Source: Euonymus europaeus (Eukaryota > Streptophyta > Magnoliopsida > Celastrales > Celastraceae). Taken from it: a DNA stretch of 64,000 nucleotides. The notes beneath the pieces were generated by a model. It was not told the DNA's origin. It did not search any database and was given only the letters and a program-made list of their open reading frames with translations. How positions within the stretch are numbered: position 1 is the stretch's first letter; each line of letters opens with the position of its first letter. The translations under genes were made by a program, and so were the position numbers. The stretch spans positions 27,044,501-27,108,500 of the forward strand of contig OY756958.1 of assembly GCA_963580455.1 (NCBI GenBank), given 5' to 3'. Positions 13,101 to 24,337 of the stretch are shown here, piece after piece.

Positions 13101-15711
13101 CGCCCTACCTCAGAGGATGATGTCAATAACTTTGTCAAATTTCTTCCAAAAATAATGAAGTTATACGAGTAGCAAACTTTACCGACTATATGAGGGAAAA
13201 TAAAATTTGACCAAGGCATTCAATGGCTGCCAGCCAACTAATCATGTCATAACATCGTCACATTTTTCTCTAGTGGCCAATCTGAAAGAGAACAGCATAA
13301 AGGCTGCTGAAGTCGTTTTGCAATGGAAAAAGGATGGAGAACTGCTGAACCCAAAAAAAAGAAGGATAGAAAATTAGCTTCAAAGAAAAGACACGCACTT
13401 TCTAAAACCTCCGACATTTCCCTGTCTAAGTGCTTCCACATCTTCAAAATTCTAAATTGTATAAATGCAATTTAAAGATCACCAACTTAATGACATAAAA
13501 TTAAATATACCTGGAGGTGGATGCACTCCAAGCCATGAGTTTGGTGGTAACAGAGATTGAACATTTTCAAAAGGATGGGCAGAGCCTTTCTTCTCCAGAA
13601 TTTCACGGAAAGCTTTATAATGAGAAATCAGAAGAAAGAAGTTAGTATTTCATTCTAAAAAACAAACAAAGGCAGTTAGATTAAGATTTACAGTAAAGTG
13701 ATGAAGTTATGGAGAGCTGATATTGTTCCCATACCTTTTTTGAACTTAGAGCTGATCTTTTGTAAGAGCCCTATCAATGTAGTTGCCTCATATATAGCTT
13801 TACTAGGCCTTGGGTCAAGGACATTCCCTGTGCTTGAATTGACATAAAATAGTTTTGTTGATCCTGTGATACAATATTCATTGCCCTCCAACGTTACCAC
13901 ATCCAGAAATATCAAATCCCCAACAAGCCTGACGCCAATAAAAACACCAAGTGTGTTGGTAATTCTGAGTTCACAGCAAGAGAATTTATTTTTAATCAAA
14001 TTAGTTCAAAAAATGTGACAAGGAGGAAAACCTGCGATAGCTTGGAGGAGGATTGAAGGATGAAAATACAATACTCTCCACAGAATTGATATCTTTTGAA
14101 GAAGATGATAGCAATTTACCAAGTGAGCCAGAAACATCTTCCATGAAGCCCAGGCCATCAAGCTCTGGGACCTCAGTTTTGACAGCATCTGGAAAACAAT
14201 AAATCCACAAACAATGTTGGTTCTGCACATCCCAAAAAGAAAATTAAATAGCCTGCCCAAATCTCAAATAACCTGAAGTTGTACTTTTGTTAAGCGATGT
14301 CTCATACTGCAATGCAAGTGATGTCGATAGTGAGGCATGAGGTGTGGAAAGAGAGAGCAATTCTCTTGTGCGATGAACATGAGCCCGGATGGATCTATCA
14401 TCATAAAGTGCTGCCCAACATGTTACCATGTTAGAAACCGCAAATAGAACTTTGCATAACAAAAGCGAGTATAATTAGTATACCAGCTACCATCTCCAAG
14501 GAACAACCACCAGTTGTGATATCAGCTACTTCTGAAATTTCGTTGTAATCTTCTAGATGATGAGTTGAACCATCCTTAGTGTGCAGCAATAAATCATAGC
14601 ATGTGATAAAACATGTCTCAGGAGCATCAAGAAGGAACTGCCTCACATCCATTACTGAATCTCCTGGGTTTAACTGGAAGTTTATACTGTGTTAAGAATT
14701 CATTATATAGGGTGAATAAGACCCATAAGTGAATTCAATAATACACAAGAAGGCTAGATGCAATACATAGAAGAAGAAAAATGGATAATCAACAAGATTC
14801 GTTGTCAATGAGTGGGAAACGAAGATTAACGTATCCTAGAATTCAAAATTAAATGGGTTCAAAATAACATTCACAGTCCTAATGATCAAGTTCACTCACT
14901 TGTAGCTCAAGTTTCTCGCCTATCTGTGTTTTGACAGGAACAGCATAAAGATTAAGATCACCTGCACATGGAAGGCAAGCCATATAAAAATCTATAGCAA
15001 AAGCGCAAAAAGAATTCTTAAGAACAAGCAAAAAAAACCATCAATTAGAAAGAAACATAACGACGTAACAGCCATAAACTCCAGTAAAACATAATGTTGT
15101 AAGTTTGCATGATGGTTTTACTTTGATTACAGTTAGCCAACCCCCTTACATGGAATTTTTAATCACTGCCCATGTAAAAAAAAACATAAGCCAAGTATAA
15201 TTATGTTCTATTCTTACAAAATGATTGGAATTTATGATCAGAGAGCGATTTCCGAAATTGTCCAATAGTAAACAGATCTCAGAGTCTGAAAATTATAAAA
15301 GAAAGTCCAACGTTTGAGATACCTAATAAAAACACTCAAGTTCAGTGTAAATGTGTAATTCGAATATGCTGAAGAATGCTAAATCAAATTCTTGAAATTA
15401 AGCCATAAGACGAATTTAAAAGCACCTTGCGTTTGGCTGGTCAGAGTAGTTGCTTCTGACTCTTCCACTTGAGGCTTTGCACTAGCTGATTCTTCCCCAC
15501 CTGGTACGCAACTACCTGATTCCTCCCGGCCTGGTACATGATTAACTGATTCCTCCCGACCTGCTACCCCATTAGCAGCAACTCCCGTGGGCTCTGAAGC
15601 ACTTGGATTATCCTTTGCAGAGGCATCAGACGGGACCGCTGTTTTCCAAGAATTACTCGCGGAACCACTTGAACCTCTCCGATTCCTCCCTTTATTAGAT
15701 TTCCCAGCCAT
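1176..15711 (-). CDS. FMT: Clustered mitochondria protein (CLU/FRIENDLY), 3' end outside window
   Basis: CLU proteins are cytosolic; loss makes mitochondria cluster (family knowledge). The start is ATG 15711-15709, giving [12 protein letters not shown] like other plant members. The exons I trace, all in phase, are 15711-15426, 14961-14900, 14673-14484, 14410-14273, 14188-14032, 13928-13735, 13612-13511, 12604-12469, 12348-12220, 11193-10803, 10370-10266, 10026-9908, 9529-9421, 9337-9197, 8141-8007, 7910-7740, 7553-7467, 6735-6613, 6338-6183, 5402-5334, 4135-3977, 3578-3522, 3440-3400, 3041-2922, 1826-1517, 1435-1328 and 1247-1176. They total 1,289 residues. A CLU N-terminal domain lies near residues 100-200, the CLU/eIF3-p135 core at about 330-800, and TPRs at about 1050-1260 (for example [25 protein letters not shown]). 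The family is about 1,400 residues, and the tail after AIEILK is not found in 1-1175. The introns after exons 3041-2922 and 1826-1517 begin with GC. Several introns hold SINEs and MITEs. The identification is very secure; individual splice sites are inferred. Confidence 0.95.
2150..2330 (-). mobile_element. tRNA-derived SINE in a CLU intron
   Basis: On the minus strand an A-box-like segment (TTGCTTGAGTGGTAGAACTC, near 2310-2290) is followed about 30 bases later by a B-box-like segment (AAGGTTCGAATCCCAACCCC, near 2265-2240). This is the internal RNA polymerase III promoter layout of tRNA-derived SINEs. The rest cannot fold as a tRNA, and it sits inside an intron. End points are approximate. 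Confidence 0.55.
3693..3933. mobile_element. MITE-like inverted-repeat element in a CLU intron
   Basis: The left end GGTGTGTTTGGTTTAAGGAT is an imperfect inverted copy of the right end (reverse complement GGTATGTTTGATTCAGCGAT). The interior repeats the motif ACTTATAAGCTG several times. No open frame is present and no clear target duplication was found, so the superfamily is left open. Confidence 0.5.
4888..5012. mobile_element. Possible RTE-type LINE 3' end fragment
   Basis: ATGATGATCATCATCATCAG is followed by TTTGGGGTTGCTACATGACT and a sequence about a preceding 'cctatgccattcat'. This phrase is a common ending of plant RTE-type non-LTR elements, recalled from general knowledge. It lies in a CLU intron. 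The call rests on that phrase alone. Confidence 0.35.
7080..7185 (-). mobile_element. Au-like SINE fragment, copy 1
   Basis: Contains the reverse-strand phrase set of Au-like SINEs: CTTTACCCCCACATATATGT, GTTTCCAGGAATT, then GCAACTCTACCATTGGGTCA, which is the reverse complement of a tRNA A-box (CAATGGTAGAGTTG). A close relative lies at 7316-7422. Both are in the CLU intron between exons 7553-7467 and 6735-6613. Confidence 0.55.
7225..7248. repeat. Poly-C homopolymer tract
   Basis: 24 consecutive C residues between two SINE copies. Long C runs are rare in AT-rich plant introns, and the exact length may be a sequencing or assembly estimate. Confidence 0.95.
7316..7422 (-). mobile_element. Au-like SINE fragment, copy 2
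   Basis: CCTTACCCCACATAATATGT, GATTGTTTCAGGAATTGAAC (B-box region) and CAACTCTACCATTGGGCCAC (A-box reverse complement) parallel copy 1 phrase by phrase. With copy 1 it brackets the poly-C tract. Confidence 0.6.
8580..8716 (-). mobile_element. Au-like SINE fragment, copy 3
   Basis: Contains 'gcagccttgcactccaacac' and 'agagaggccggttcctctag', matching the internal part of Au-like SINEs (remembered consensus: pyrimidine-rich GCAGAGAGGCTGTTTCC). It lies in the CLU intron between exons 9337-9197 and 8141-8007. Confidence 0.4.
11335..11548 (-). mobile_element. Au-like SINE with internally expanded segment, copy 4
   Basis: GTACACCTTACCCCCACATT, then ATGCAGAGAAGTCGTTTC, the segment CACATAATATGTGRARR(Y)GGTTTCC repeated about three times, GAACTTGTGACTTC, and CTGCAACTATACCACTAC. 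It is the same family as the copies near 7.1-7.4 kb, but its central unit is tandemly expanded. It is in a CLU intron. Confidence 0.55.
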
Positions 15712-16120
15712 TTCACTTCCTAATTCAAAATTTTCCAGGTTACTGCTGTTCGGATTAGATGTTGAATGGTGTCCAGGTAATATAATACAGAACCGTTGCA
15801 CTATTAAAAAGTATATAAACAGACAAAAACCAAATTCTACGATATGCCAAAACAAAGCAGCAGGGGCATGTATTACCAATCACAGATCAGCTTCCAATTG
15901 CAGCTTCAACTGTTCAATATCTAGTCCAGCACCAACAGGAGACGTAAATAATATGTATAGGTAGCTACGAAGATTGGAAGAAAACGAGAGAGAAAGGAAC
16001 GGAGGCAGAGAGAGACAGAGACGGAGGGTTGGAGGCTGGGGTTTTAGTAGGGGTGGAGAAAAGTCGTGATTTGGGCTTCTTTGCTGCAAAACAACAAATT
16101 CTGGGTTTGGGCTGCTCTGG
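15712..16120 (-). promoter_or_regulatory. CLU 5' UTR and proximal promoter
   Basis: Directly upstream of the CLU start. On the minus strand the segment 16030-15960 is the CT-rich leader usual for plant housekeeping genes. A plausible 5' UTR intron donor (ATTG, then gtaatacatg) lies near 15876, with an acceptor near 15745-15750. Two TGGGCT site-II-like motifs occur near 16074 and 16109. The 69-codon minus frame here (16089-15880) is low-complexity leader sequence and is not called as a gene. Confidence 0.5.
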
Positions 16121-17786
16121 CTAGGTTTTTTTTAAATGATAATAGTTTTATTTAACTATAAATGAAATTTTGAATTTAAAAATAACTACAATTTAGATTG
16201 ATCAAATACCTTGTTCATAATGTTTTATTTAGAGGAAAAATAATATAGTGAATTTTATGTCAATAACTTCAGTAAAAATCAAATCTAAAAATTATAAACA
16301 AAAATTACAAATTTAAATTTTAAGACTCTACTTGGAACACTGAAAATGATTGGAAATTATAGAATTTTTTAAGTGGCTATAGATTAGGTGTTTCAAAATC
16401 CTTACTTGTTTACATTTTAGGGACATTGGATTTGGGGGTTTGAAAACCTTACAAAATCAATATAATGTTAATTTGACCGGTTTTTAAAACACCCCAAATC
16501 ACGATGTTTTGAAGTATTTTTTTGAAATTTATTGCATTCTTTACTCTCATCATGCTAATTAATATTTTTAAAACCTTCAGAATCAATGATTTAATACTTT
16601 CTCAAGCATTGAACTCTATTAATTTAAAAATCACTATCAAAACCACTACCCTCATAACCGATTACAACCGCCACTTTAAAAACACTCTAAAACTGTTACC
16701 CGTATTTGCCAAGGAGATGCTAAAATATTCTCATTGAACGTATAGTACTTTCTTTCTTTTTAATACACGTCATGTCACAGTTTTAGAAAATTGTTTTGAT
16801 ATAATTACATGTTACCACGTTTATAGAGAATGGAATTGTATTGCTGATTTTTTACCTAATCAAGCTTTGCTTTATGATCTTGGCTTGCGGGTGCTTCACG
16901 CTCCGCCTTCTACTTTGTTGAATCTGCTGTGGGAAGATAGCGTTGGGGTTAGCTGGTCTTGTTTAGTTTGAGACACTCTTGAGTGAGTCATTGTGTTTTG
17001 TGGGTAATCCCCTATCTTGTAATCGAAAAAAATGGTTTACGACTTGAATATGATTTTGGACCGCACGGGCTTTCAAGTGTTCAATTATAAGAGAGATTTG
17101 GAGGCCGATCCATAAAATATAATTTATGGATTTTAAAGTCCACTAAAAAATCTTATTTGTATTCCAGTTAATTCCTTTGTAGATTTTTTATTTTTTCATA
17201 AATAAAATTTTAAAACATCTTTTCTCTCAAAATACATGGTAGATTCAAAAAAATATCATATTCGAACACAATACGTAAAACTCTTTATAACAATATCGAT
17301 AGTTTTTAATGTACTTTTTTAATTACATTATTTTTGAAAAACATTGCAATTAGTATATATGTTATGTAATTGTGTTATTTTCACTACTGTAACATAAACA
17401 ATAAGTGTTAAACCCTAAAGTGAACGAATTCGTTAAATCCTAACGGACTCATGTATGCTCAGCATATTGATTAAGGCAGTAAAACAATTAATTAGAAGAG
17501 ATAAATTAATATATTTTTCCAAATTAAATTTCATTCATTTAATATGTACTTTTTAGCCTCCAACCATTATATGAATTCATAAAATAAAATCAAATTAATT
17601 ATAAAAAAAACTAATAACTATACTTATTTGCAAACAAGTTTAAATAACTTACATTAACCTTAATAAATCTCATAAAATAGACCACCTACAATTTTGGCCA
17701 ATTAAAATTGGCTCATTGGCTCGGATTTGTATGGGCTTTTGAGGTTTTTAGTGTTTTACAGTTGGATACTCGGATCCAGGTATAAT
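16121..17786. other. Intergenic AT-rich DNA left of the hAT element
   Basis: No gene is seen. Apart from the LINE tail at 16816-17034 the stretch is AT-rich with many stop codons in all frames. Confidence 0.6.
16816..17034 (+). mobile_element. LINE (L1-type) 3' tail: end of RNase H domain plus poly-A
   Basis: A 51-codon frame from CAC 16816 to TGA 16971 reads HVYREWNCIADFLPNQA, then LGLRVLHAPPSTLLNLL and EDSVGVSWSCLV. This is the C-terminal end of the plant LINE RNase H domain (family pattern: H-V-x-R-E-x-N-x-x-A-D, then hydrophobic-PP and a D-x-x-G-V finish). A 3' UTR of about 55 bases follows, ending in TTGTAATCGAAAAAAA. The left part is missing, as expected for a 5'-truncated insertion. 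Confidence 0.75.
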
Positions 17787-18729
17787 TAGGGTTGCACAAG
17801 GGTACCGGGTCCCCGAACCCGGTTATTTCAGACCGGCTTCCAACTTTTAGTTTTATTGATTTCCGGCCCAATAATCCGATTGATTTTTTTTTTTTTTAAA
17901 GAAATAAATAAAAATGTTAGAACTAATTAGAAAACCTAATTTAGTAATCTGTTATCAATACCCTCCTTCATCCCTCCTGAAGACTTTAACCTTGCATTGT
18001 TGTCACTTGAGTTTGAATTTGTGAAGAGGGGGACTAAAAGTGAACAGGTGCAGAAATTGGAAGCTTCTCTGCCTTAAGTGCTTTAAAATTTGCACTTCTT
18101 TTGTGAGGCTATAGGTAGGAGTCGAAGAGGTAAAAACAAAATTGAGATTATTTGACTTGACAGCTGGGCAAAGTTTCATCAGAGTGTAATCAATGAAGAT
18201 GCCTCTTTTAGGTGGTCTACTGAAAGGAGGAGGAGTGACTATTGGAAAATCTTTTTCCCCGGGGCTTGCAGGACCTTACTCAAATAATATCTTGCTAGCT
18301 TGTTCATTACCATGTATGTTTTTCTGCGATAAAGAATGCTCTTAACGATTTGTTTGAGGTTGATGATATGCATAGCCTAGCGATTCTCCGAGCTGAAGAG
18401 GTATTAGAACTGGTGCAATTGTTGTTGCTGACTCTGATATCCATGCAATGAAAGTCTTATTCCACTGCTTTGTTTGTGATCTTCATGAGACTAATCGTTC
18501 TAGGGAGTTCAGACTGAAGGTTCGGTAAAGAGTGTCGTTTAAGTATCATGGAAATGCAAATAGTATATTTTCTTTGGTTTTTTCTCCAACCGGGTTATCC
18601 GGTAACCCAAAAATTTAAAATCGAGCTATCGGATCGAGTCGAGTTTGTCTCAGGTAAAAAGTTGTCAGGTCGGGTCAAATCCGGTCCGATAACCCATAAC
18701 CCAGTTCGGTGTGCAACCCTAGATATAAT
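17779..18729. mobile_element. Non-autonomous hAT-type transposon with 8-bp target duplication
   Basis: The ends are TAGGGTTGCACAAGGG at 17787 and GTTCGGTGTGCAACCCTA ending at 18721; they form terminal inverted repeats (TAGGGTTGCACA). The flanks are GGTATAAT (17779-17786) and GATATAAT (18722-18729), an 8-bp duplication with one mismatch, diagnostic of hAT. Subterminal CCGG/CGGGTC-rich motifs on both sides fit a common plant hAT group. The 935-bp body has no transposase. Its interior at about 17990-18540 has gene-like base composition with broken frames, perhaps captured sequence. Confidence 0.8.
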
Positions 18730-20150
18730 GGTATGACGTGTGGGCCTATGTTTGGGTTTGTAACAAGCCCATATTAACCTTTCATAAATCAATACATTGT
18801 CAAATAATCGACAGTTTTTTTTTCCCTTTCTTCTAGTTGGCACATAAAACACACACATGCAGTCTCACACTCACTCAAAGGCACACAAATTGCAGGACAT
18901 GAGCTTCAAACTCCACTCAAACATATATACACCACGAAATGTAAATATTTACATATAATTTTAATTTTTTGTCACATGGATGCCATGTTGCATATATATT
19001 ACTGTCGACGTCAGTAATGTTTAACGGAAGTTTGGATCAGGAGCACTATATTGTTCTCTGTTTGGTCCAAAACAAAGTTAAAGGGACTTGACCAACCTTT
19101 TTGAAAAGTACAGGAACCATTTCATTACCAATCACAATAAATCACTGAAATTTTCAAGTTATCTTCCGCATTAATTTAAGGTCGTCTCATACAATTATCA
19201 TTGACATTCAACAGGGTTGTTTGAGGTCTACCATTCAATTAATCTTTTGATTTCTAGTGTCATGGGCTTTAGATGAGCGAAATTTGGCAACCACATGCTT
19301 AATTATGGGCAACTTAAACAGCATGTATTCGATTAACATTATTAAATTAGGTGTTTTCTATCATAATTATCGCAAATAAATAACCATAGAAAGAATTATA
19401 TATTATAGATTTAAATTGGGGCAGCACTAGCAAGTGACGCATGGCAGGTGTTATATTATTTTAAAATGGGTGAATTATAGTAAATTTTCTTAATTTTTTC
19501 GATATTATGTATGCCTACTCGAGGTAGTAATATTTGTTTTTAATTATACTTGTCCAACTTCATACATGATTACTTTTTAACCCAAAATGTTATATAACTT
19601 TTTTTTAAATATTTAATATGAGACTAAACTCGAGCCTTCTGGTTTATTCGTACATAAATTTCTCATCTGATGATAAGATAAATGGAGCCAATGTTGAACA
19701 CGTGATAAAAAAAGAGATGCTCTCTCAATAAATAAAAAATAAATTCAAGACTTTTCGAGTTGATACCATTAAACCAAGAAAGCCATCAAATATTATGTCA
19801 AAGATGATGTGGCTGTGTACGTATCTAATTTTATTTTATATATTATTAATGATTTCAGACGTAGCAGCATTCAATATAGAAATCCCAGCCCCTGTTTATT
19901 TCGGAGTCACTCATACTCTCAGACACTCTCAATGTATGAAACATACTCTGATCTAAAAGGAACCTTAATTCCTAAATAATAATAGAGCTGCAAGCCTCCA
20001 CATGAGAATGGAAATTAAAAAAAATTAAAAAATTAAAAAATTAAAATAATTCCACACTTTGACACAAAGTCTTGCGCGTCCAAATCTTTGACTTTCCAAA
20101 TTAATATTATTTTCACTAGTCATTACCAGAAGCTACCCAAGTCTTTTTCT
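18730..20150. other. Intergenic DNA upstream of the first P450 gene
   Basis: No gene is seen. A TRNA-like phrase on the minus strand at 19790-19620 (TTCTTGGTTTAATGGTATCA) hints at an old SINE but is too diverged to call. The rest is AT-rich. Confidence 0.5.
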
Positions 20151-20206
20151 CCTATAAATAAACATGACGAATATCGATCATCTGCAACTTCACAATCCCG
20201 ATAGCC
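20151..20206 (+). promoter_or_regulatory. TATA box and 5' UTR of P450 gene 1
   Basis: CCTATAAATA at 20151-20160 lies about 50 bases upstream of the ATG. The second P450 gene has the same arrangement (TATAAATACA at 26641), showing that the promoter core was duplicated with the gene. Confidence 0.7.
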
Positions 20207-21916
20207 ATGGCCACCATCACTGACATCCAATATTACGTCGTTCCCCAATATTACGTCGTTCTCTTCCTCCTCTGGCTTTTCTCAACACTTTTCCTTCAAT
20301 ACGTCTCTAAGAGATCCACAAAAGGAACTCCCCATCTCCGTCTCCCTCCTAGTCCACCGTCTCTCCCCCTCGTCGGTCACATTCACCTTCTCTCCAAAGA
20401 CATCCACATATGCTTCCAAAACCTTGCCCGCAAATACGGCCCTCTGTTGTACCTCCGATTAGGATCCTTCAAGTGCCTCCTCATATCCTCCGCCTCCGTC
20501 GCCACCGAAGTTTTTAAGTCTAACGACGTCGCTTTCTCCTCCAAACCAGTCTCTGTTTTGGGGGATCGATTAATATTCGGGAACACGGGGTTTTTTATTT
20601 CTCCTTATGGAGATTACTGGAGGTACATGAAGAAATTGACGGTGACGGAGCTTCTCGGAACGAAACAGCTGGAGAGGTCACGGAAGGTGAGGAGGGAGGA
20701 GTTGCACCGGTATTTGCAGAAAGTGTTTGAAAAAGCGGGCGCACACGAGGTTTTCAATGTGGGGTCTGAGTTAATGAAGATGACGAATAATACTATTTGT
20801 AGAATGGTTTTCAGTACTAGATGTTCGGAGGAAGATAACGAAGCGGAGGAAGTGAAGGAGCTTGTCGATGGGTCGTTTGATTTGGCTATGAAGATGACCC
20901 TGGTGGCCATGGCTGGTCCCTTGAAGAAAGTTGTTGGTAGGTATTATGAGAAAGAAGATAAGGATATAAATAGAAGGTGTGATGAGTTGTTGGAGAAGTT
21001 GTGGAAACAGCATGAAGAGAGGGCAAAGAGACATGGTGTTGATAGGGAAGACAAGGACTTCATGGATATTCTATTGGAAGCTTATTATGATGAAAAAGCA
21101 GAATTTAAGATTACCAGGAACCAAGTCAAAGCATTCATTCTGGTAATAATATCTTCGTTGCCTTTCTCTTGATTGATTTAGTTTGATGCTTAATTATATA
21201 TAAGTTTAAATCTAAAACATGATTTCCCTTTTTGTGTTCTGCTTTCTTAATTTGTTTTTGCTTCTGATTCTATAGTTACGTTATTGTTTTGCTTGTGGCA
21301 GGATATATTTATTGCAGGAACTAGTACATCTGCAGATACCATGCAATGGGTGACGGCAAATCTGATCAACCATCCCGAAGTTCTCAAGAAAGTGAGACAA
21401 GAAATTGAATCAGTTGTGGGAAACAACAGACTGGTTGAAGAATCAGATCTTCCAAACCTTCCTTACTTACAAGCTGTTGTGAAGGAAACTCTGAGGCTGT
21501 ACCCACCAGGGCCGGTCTTGCCTAGGAGAACCTACGATGACTGTAAAGTTTCAGGCTTTGATATCCCGAAAGATCTTATTGTAGCCTTCAACGTTTACGC
21601 CATAATGAGGGACCCCGAAGCCTGGGATAAACCTAACGAGTTCATCCCTGAAAGGTTTTTGTCTTCCTCCAAAGAACAGAATAATCAACTTGTCAATTTC
21701 ATGGCATTCGGTGCCGGAAGAAGACACTGTCCTGGTTCAACCTTAGCACTCACCTTGATGAACACTGCTATAGCAAGCATGGTTCAATGCTTCGACTGGA
21801 AGGTTGGTAAAGATGGCGATAGAGTGAATATGGAAGCTGGAACAGGTTTCACCTTGGCCCTTGCTGAGCCCCTTATGTGCCGCCCTTTCGTTCGGTTCAA
21901 TCCGTTTGCCCCTTAG
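20207..21916 (+). CDS. Cytochrome P450, CYP93/CYP705-like, tandem copy 1
   Basis: An ER-anchored haem monooxygenase of plant clan 71. The exons are 20207-21142 and 21302-21916 with one phase-0 intron (GT-AG), giving 516 residues, normal for the family. Visible elements are an N-terminal membrane anchor (about residues 8-32), the proline hinge PPSPPSLPLVGH (about 47-58), the I-helix AGTSTSADTMQW (from 317), ExxR at 374-377 (KETLR), PERF at 428-431, and the haem loop FGAGRRHCPG with Cys455. The usual acidic residue of the I-helix oxygen-activation motif (AGx[D/E]T) is Ser320. All other hallmarks are intact, so the gene looks functional. The substrate cannot be read from sequence; CYP93 relatives oxidise flavonoids and triterpenes, CYP705 relatives triterpenes. 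It is very similar to the gene at 26696. Confidence 0.93.
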
Positions 21917-23819
21917 GCAGAAGAAGAAAAAGAATGTCTGGAGGCTTGATGAGCCAAATTATGCTCTCGCTCTTCAGAGTCCATGCATATTGTAGGGCAA
22001 ATAATGTTGCAGTCAATTTGTTTTTTAAAAAAGATGTTATCTTAATGTATAAAAAGTTAATAAGATTAAAGGAGTATACTAGTAAATGTGCGTGGCAGTT
22101 AAATATAGCTAGAGTCCTTTTCATAGAAATGAAATAATTCTTTTCAAAATATCAAAATCAAATAATCCATTGGAATACAACTACGTACATTAAAAAACAT
22201 AGATGATTATCGATAATTAACTGCCTGACTATTGAATAATTAATCTCATGCATGACACGCAAATACAATGATATTGAAATTATTCCCAGTGTAAAGGCAT
22301 ATCAATCAGACCGACTCATCGTTCAGTTCTTCCTTTTTCCTTTTATTTTATTTTTTAATGTAACGGCATAGTCAATCTATTAGTAATGGGAGACGACCAC
22401 ATCAGGATCAAACAGAAATCTCGTGTCACCCTTAAAATGCCAAAAAAAATATAGTTTGCTGAGTGCTGGGCATAGGGTTCGGGATGGGGCCGGACCACCC
22501 CTCTAATTTGAGGCTTAGGACCGGCCTTGGCCAAGCACGAAAAGCAACTTCGGGCCGGGCCTAGGACATATTCCTTGGTCCACGTCCAGCCTTAGCCCTA
22601 TAGTTTCGGTCTAATGGGTCCAAGTCCGGCCTCGGGCTCGGGCCTAGGCCCATAAATATTTTTTGAATATTAGTAATAACGGGTAATGTTTTGCTGTGTT
22701 GGAAATGTCAAATATGAAAATTGGAATTGTAATAGACCAAACAAGTGTGCTGCTGTGTACAGCTTCGATTGAATTTATCAAATGTGTCAAGTATTTGTTA
22801 AATGACTATTCTCAAATGACATAAGTTAAACATGTTCATATGCATGTGCACGTAAATAAATCGAACGTCTTCACAATGTGGATCACTTGTGTATATTTGT
22901 GAGTGTCGATGATGTGCGCTATTATGTTTTCAGGCTGCGCTAATCCATCATTTTATTCTCTCTCTCTTCCTCTGTTTTGCCTCTCTCAAGAAATCTTCTT
23001 CATCAGATCCACTTCTTATGAAGCTACTTGTCGAAAACCTCGCTTTGGACCTACAGATGGGACCTCGATGGAGCATCTCTAAGGTTGGTTTGACCCATCC
23101 GAACTTATCTCTTTTGTCCAAAATTTTGCAGAGAAATCCCATCAAACGACAACGAGGAATTTCGTCAAGATTGTGAAGGAAGCAATGGAACCCATATAAC
23201 TTTCGGTCAAGTAATCTATAAGGTTACTTTGTTGTGGATGTTCCAGAATATAAGCCTAATGTGATATATTCAATGAATCGGATTAGCAATACAAGAGGGT
23301 ATGCATTATTGGAGGAGAACCAGATGAAAATGGGCGGTGCATTCCTTTTTTTTTTTTTTTCTTTTTTCGAAAAAACAGTGAAAAGGGATTTTATCAAAAA
23401 AAAAAAAAAAACAGTGAAAAGGGATGGCATGGGGAATTTAGTGAAATTTTCAAATAAAAGGGTGACACAAATCTTCTGTGGGGTGAAACTAGCCCTCATC
23501 AAAATATTGTTCTCCATTTTAACTCCCAATTCATATGATGACTAGTGAAATACCTATTGATTATGAATAGAGATGTAAAATCTCCTAAACGTTCAACATG
23601 TCAGAAACATGGGACTTAAAATGGAGGTGAAAAATACTAGGGACGAAGCATATATTTTTAATGTTGTAGAGTGCCGGATTTAATACAGAAGCTTCCAGTC
23701 TTGCAAGTGGTTTCAAAAAACTTAAAGTTTTTTTTTAATAATTATAAATATTATCATATAAATTTATCATTTATATATTTAATATGAGCATGGAGCCACG
23801 TAAGGCTTGGGGGCACGTG
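21917..23819. other. Inter-P450 DNA, left part
   Basis: No gene is supported. A GC-rich patch at about 22468-22665 (many GGGCC/CCGG words, for example CGGGCCGGGCCTAGG) resembles subterminal sequence of hAT-type elements but lacks convincing ends. Short frames at 22950-23150 and 23230-23545 contain homopolymer runs and no recognisable motif. Confidence 0.5.
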
Positions 23820-24337
23820 TAGGCATTGCCCTGCCCGGTCCCGAATCTTTTTTTTTTTTTTTGAAAAAATGTTTTAGTTGAATTAGGATTAGGGTTTAGG
23901 ATCCAAGGATTTTAGGGTTTACATAATTAAATTTAAATTTTAGGTAAATCAGGTTTAATGTTTAGACTTTATGAGCTTAAAGTTAAGAAATTGAGACTTT
24001 AGGGTTAGTCTTTAGATGAATTAGGATTAGTGTTTATAATTTAGGGTTTAGGATCGAGAATTTTAGAGTTTAGATTTAAAAGCTCGAGGTTAAGGAGTTG
24101 AGACTTTAAATTAATTAAGATTAGTTAGAGTTTAGATTTAAGTTTTTTGTAAATTAGGTTTAATGTTTATACATTATATTTTAGGGTTGATGAATTGGGT
24201 TTAATCTTTATACTTTAAGAGTTATATATTTATACATACATAGATAGATATATATGTGTAGGGTTTATAAACACACAGACACACATATATATAATTTATA
24301 TTTGGGGCAGGGCAATTTTGCTACCCCTAGGTACGTG
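23812..24337. mobile_element. hAT-like MITE filled with degenerate telomere-like repeats
   Basis: The left end TAGGCATTGCCCTGCCC (23820) and the reverse complement of the right end (TAGGGGTAGCAAAATTGCCC, ending at 24329) match with a short gap. The flanks GGCACGTG (23812-23819) and GGTACGTG (24330-24337) form an 8-bp duplication with one mismatch. Between about 23880 and 24250 the interior is an array of diverged TTTAGGG-like units (TTAGGGTTTAGG, TTTAGGGTT, ATTAGGATTAG). No open frame is present. Confidence 0.65.

Noticed and set aside
15880..16089. 69-codon minus frame upstream of CLU
   Set aside because: Pyrimidine-rich leader translated as Ser/Leu/Pro; position and composition fit a 5' UTR.
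23234..23545. Overlapping frames on both strands near 23.2-23.5 kb
   Set aside because: They contain poly-A/T runs translated as Phe/Lys and show no motif.
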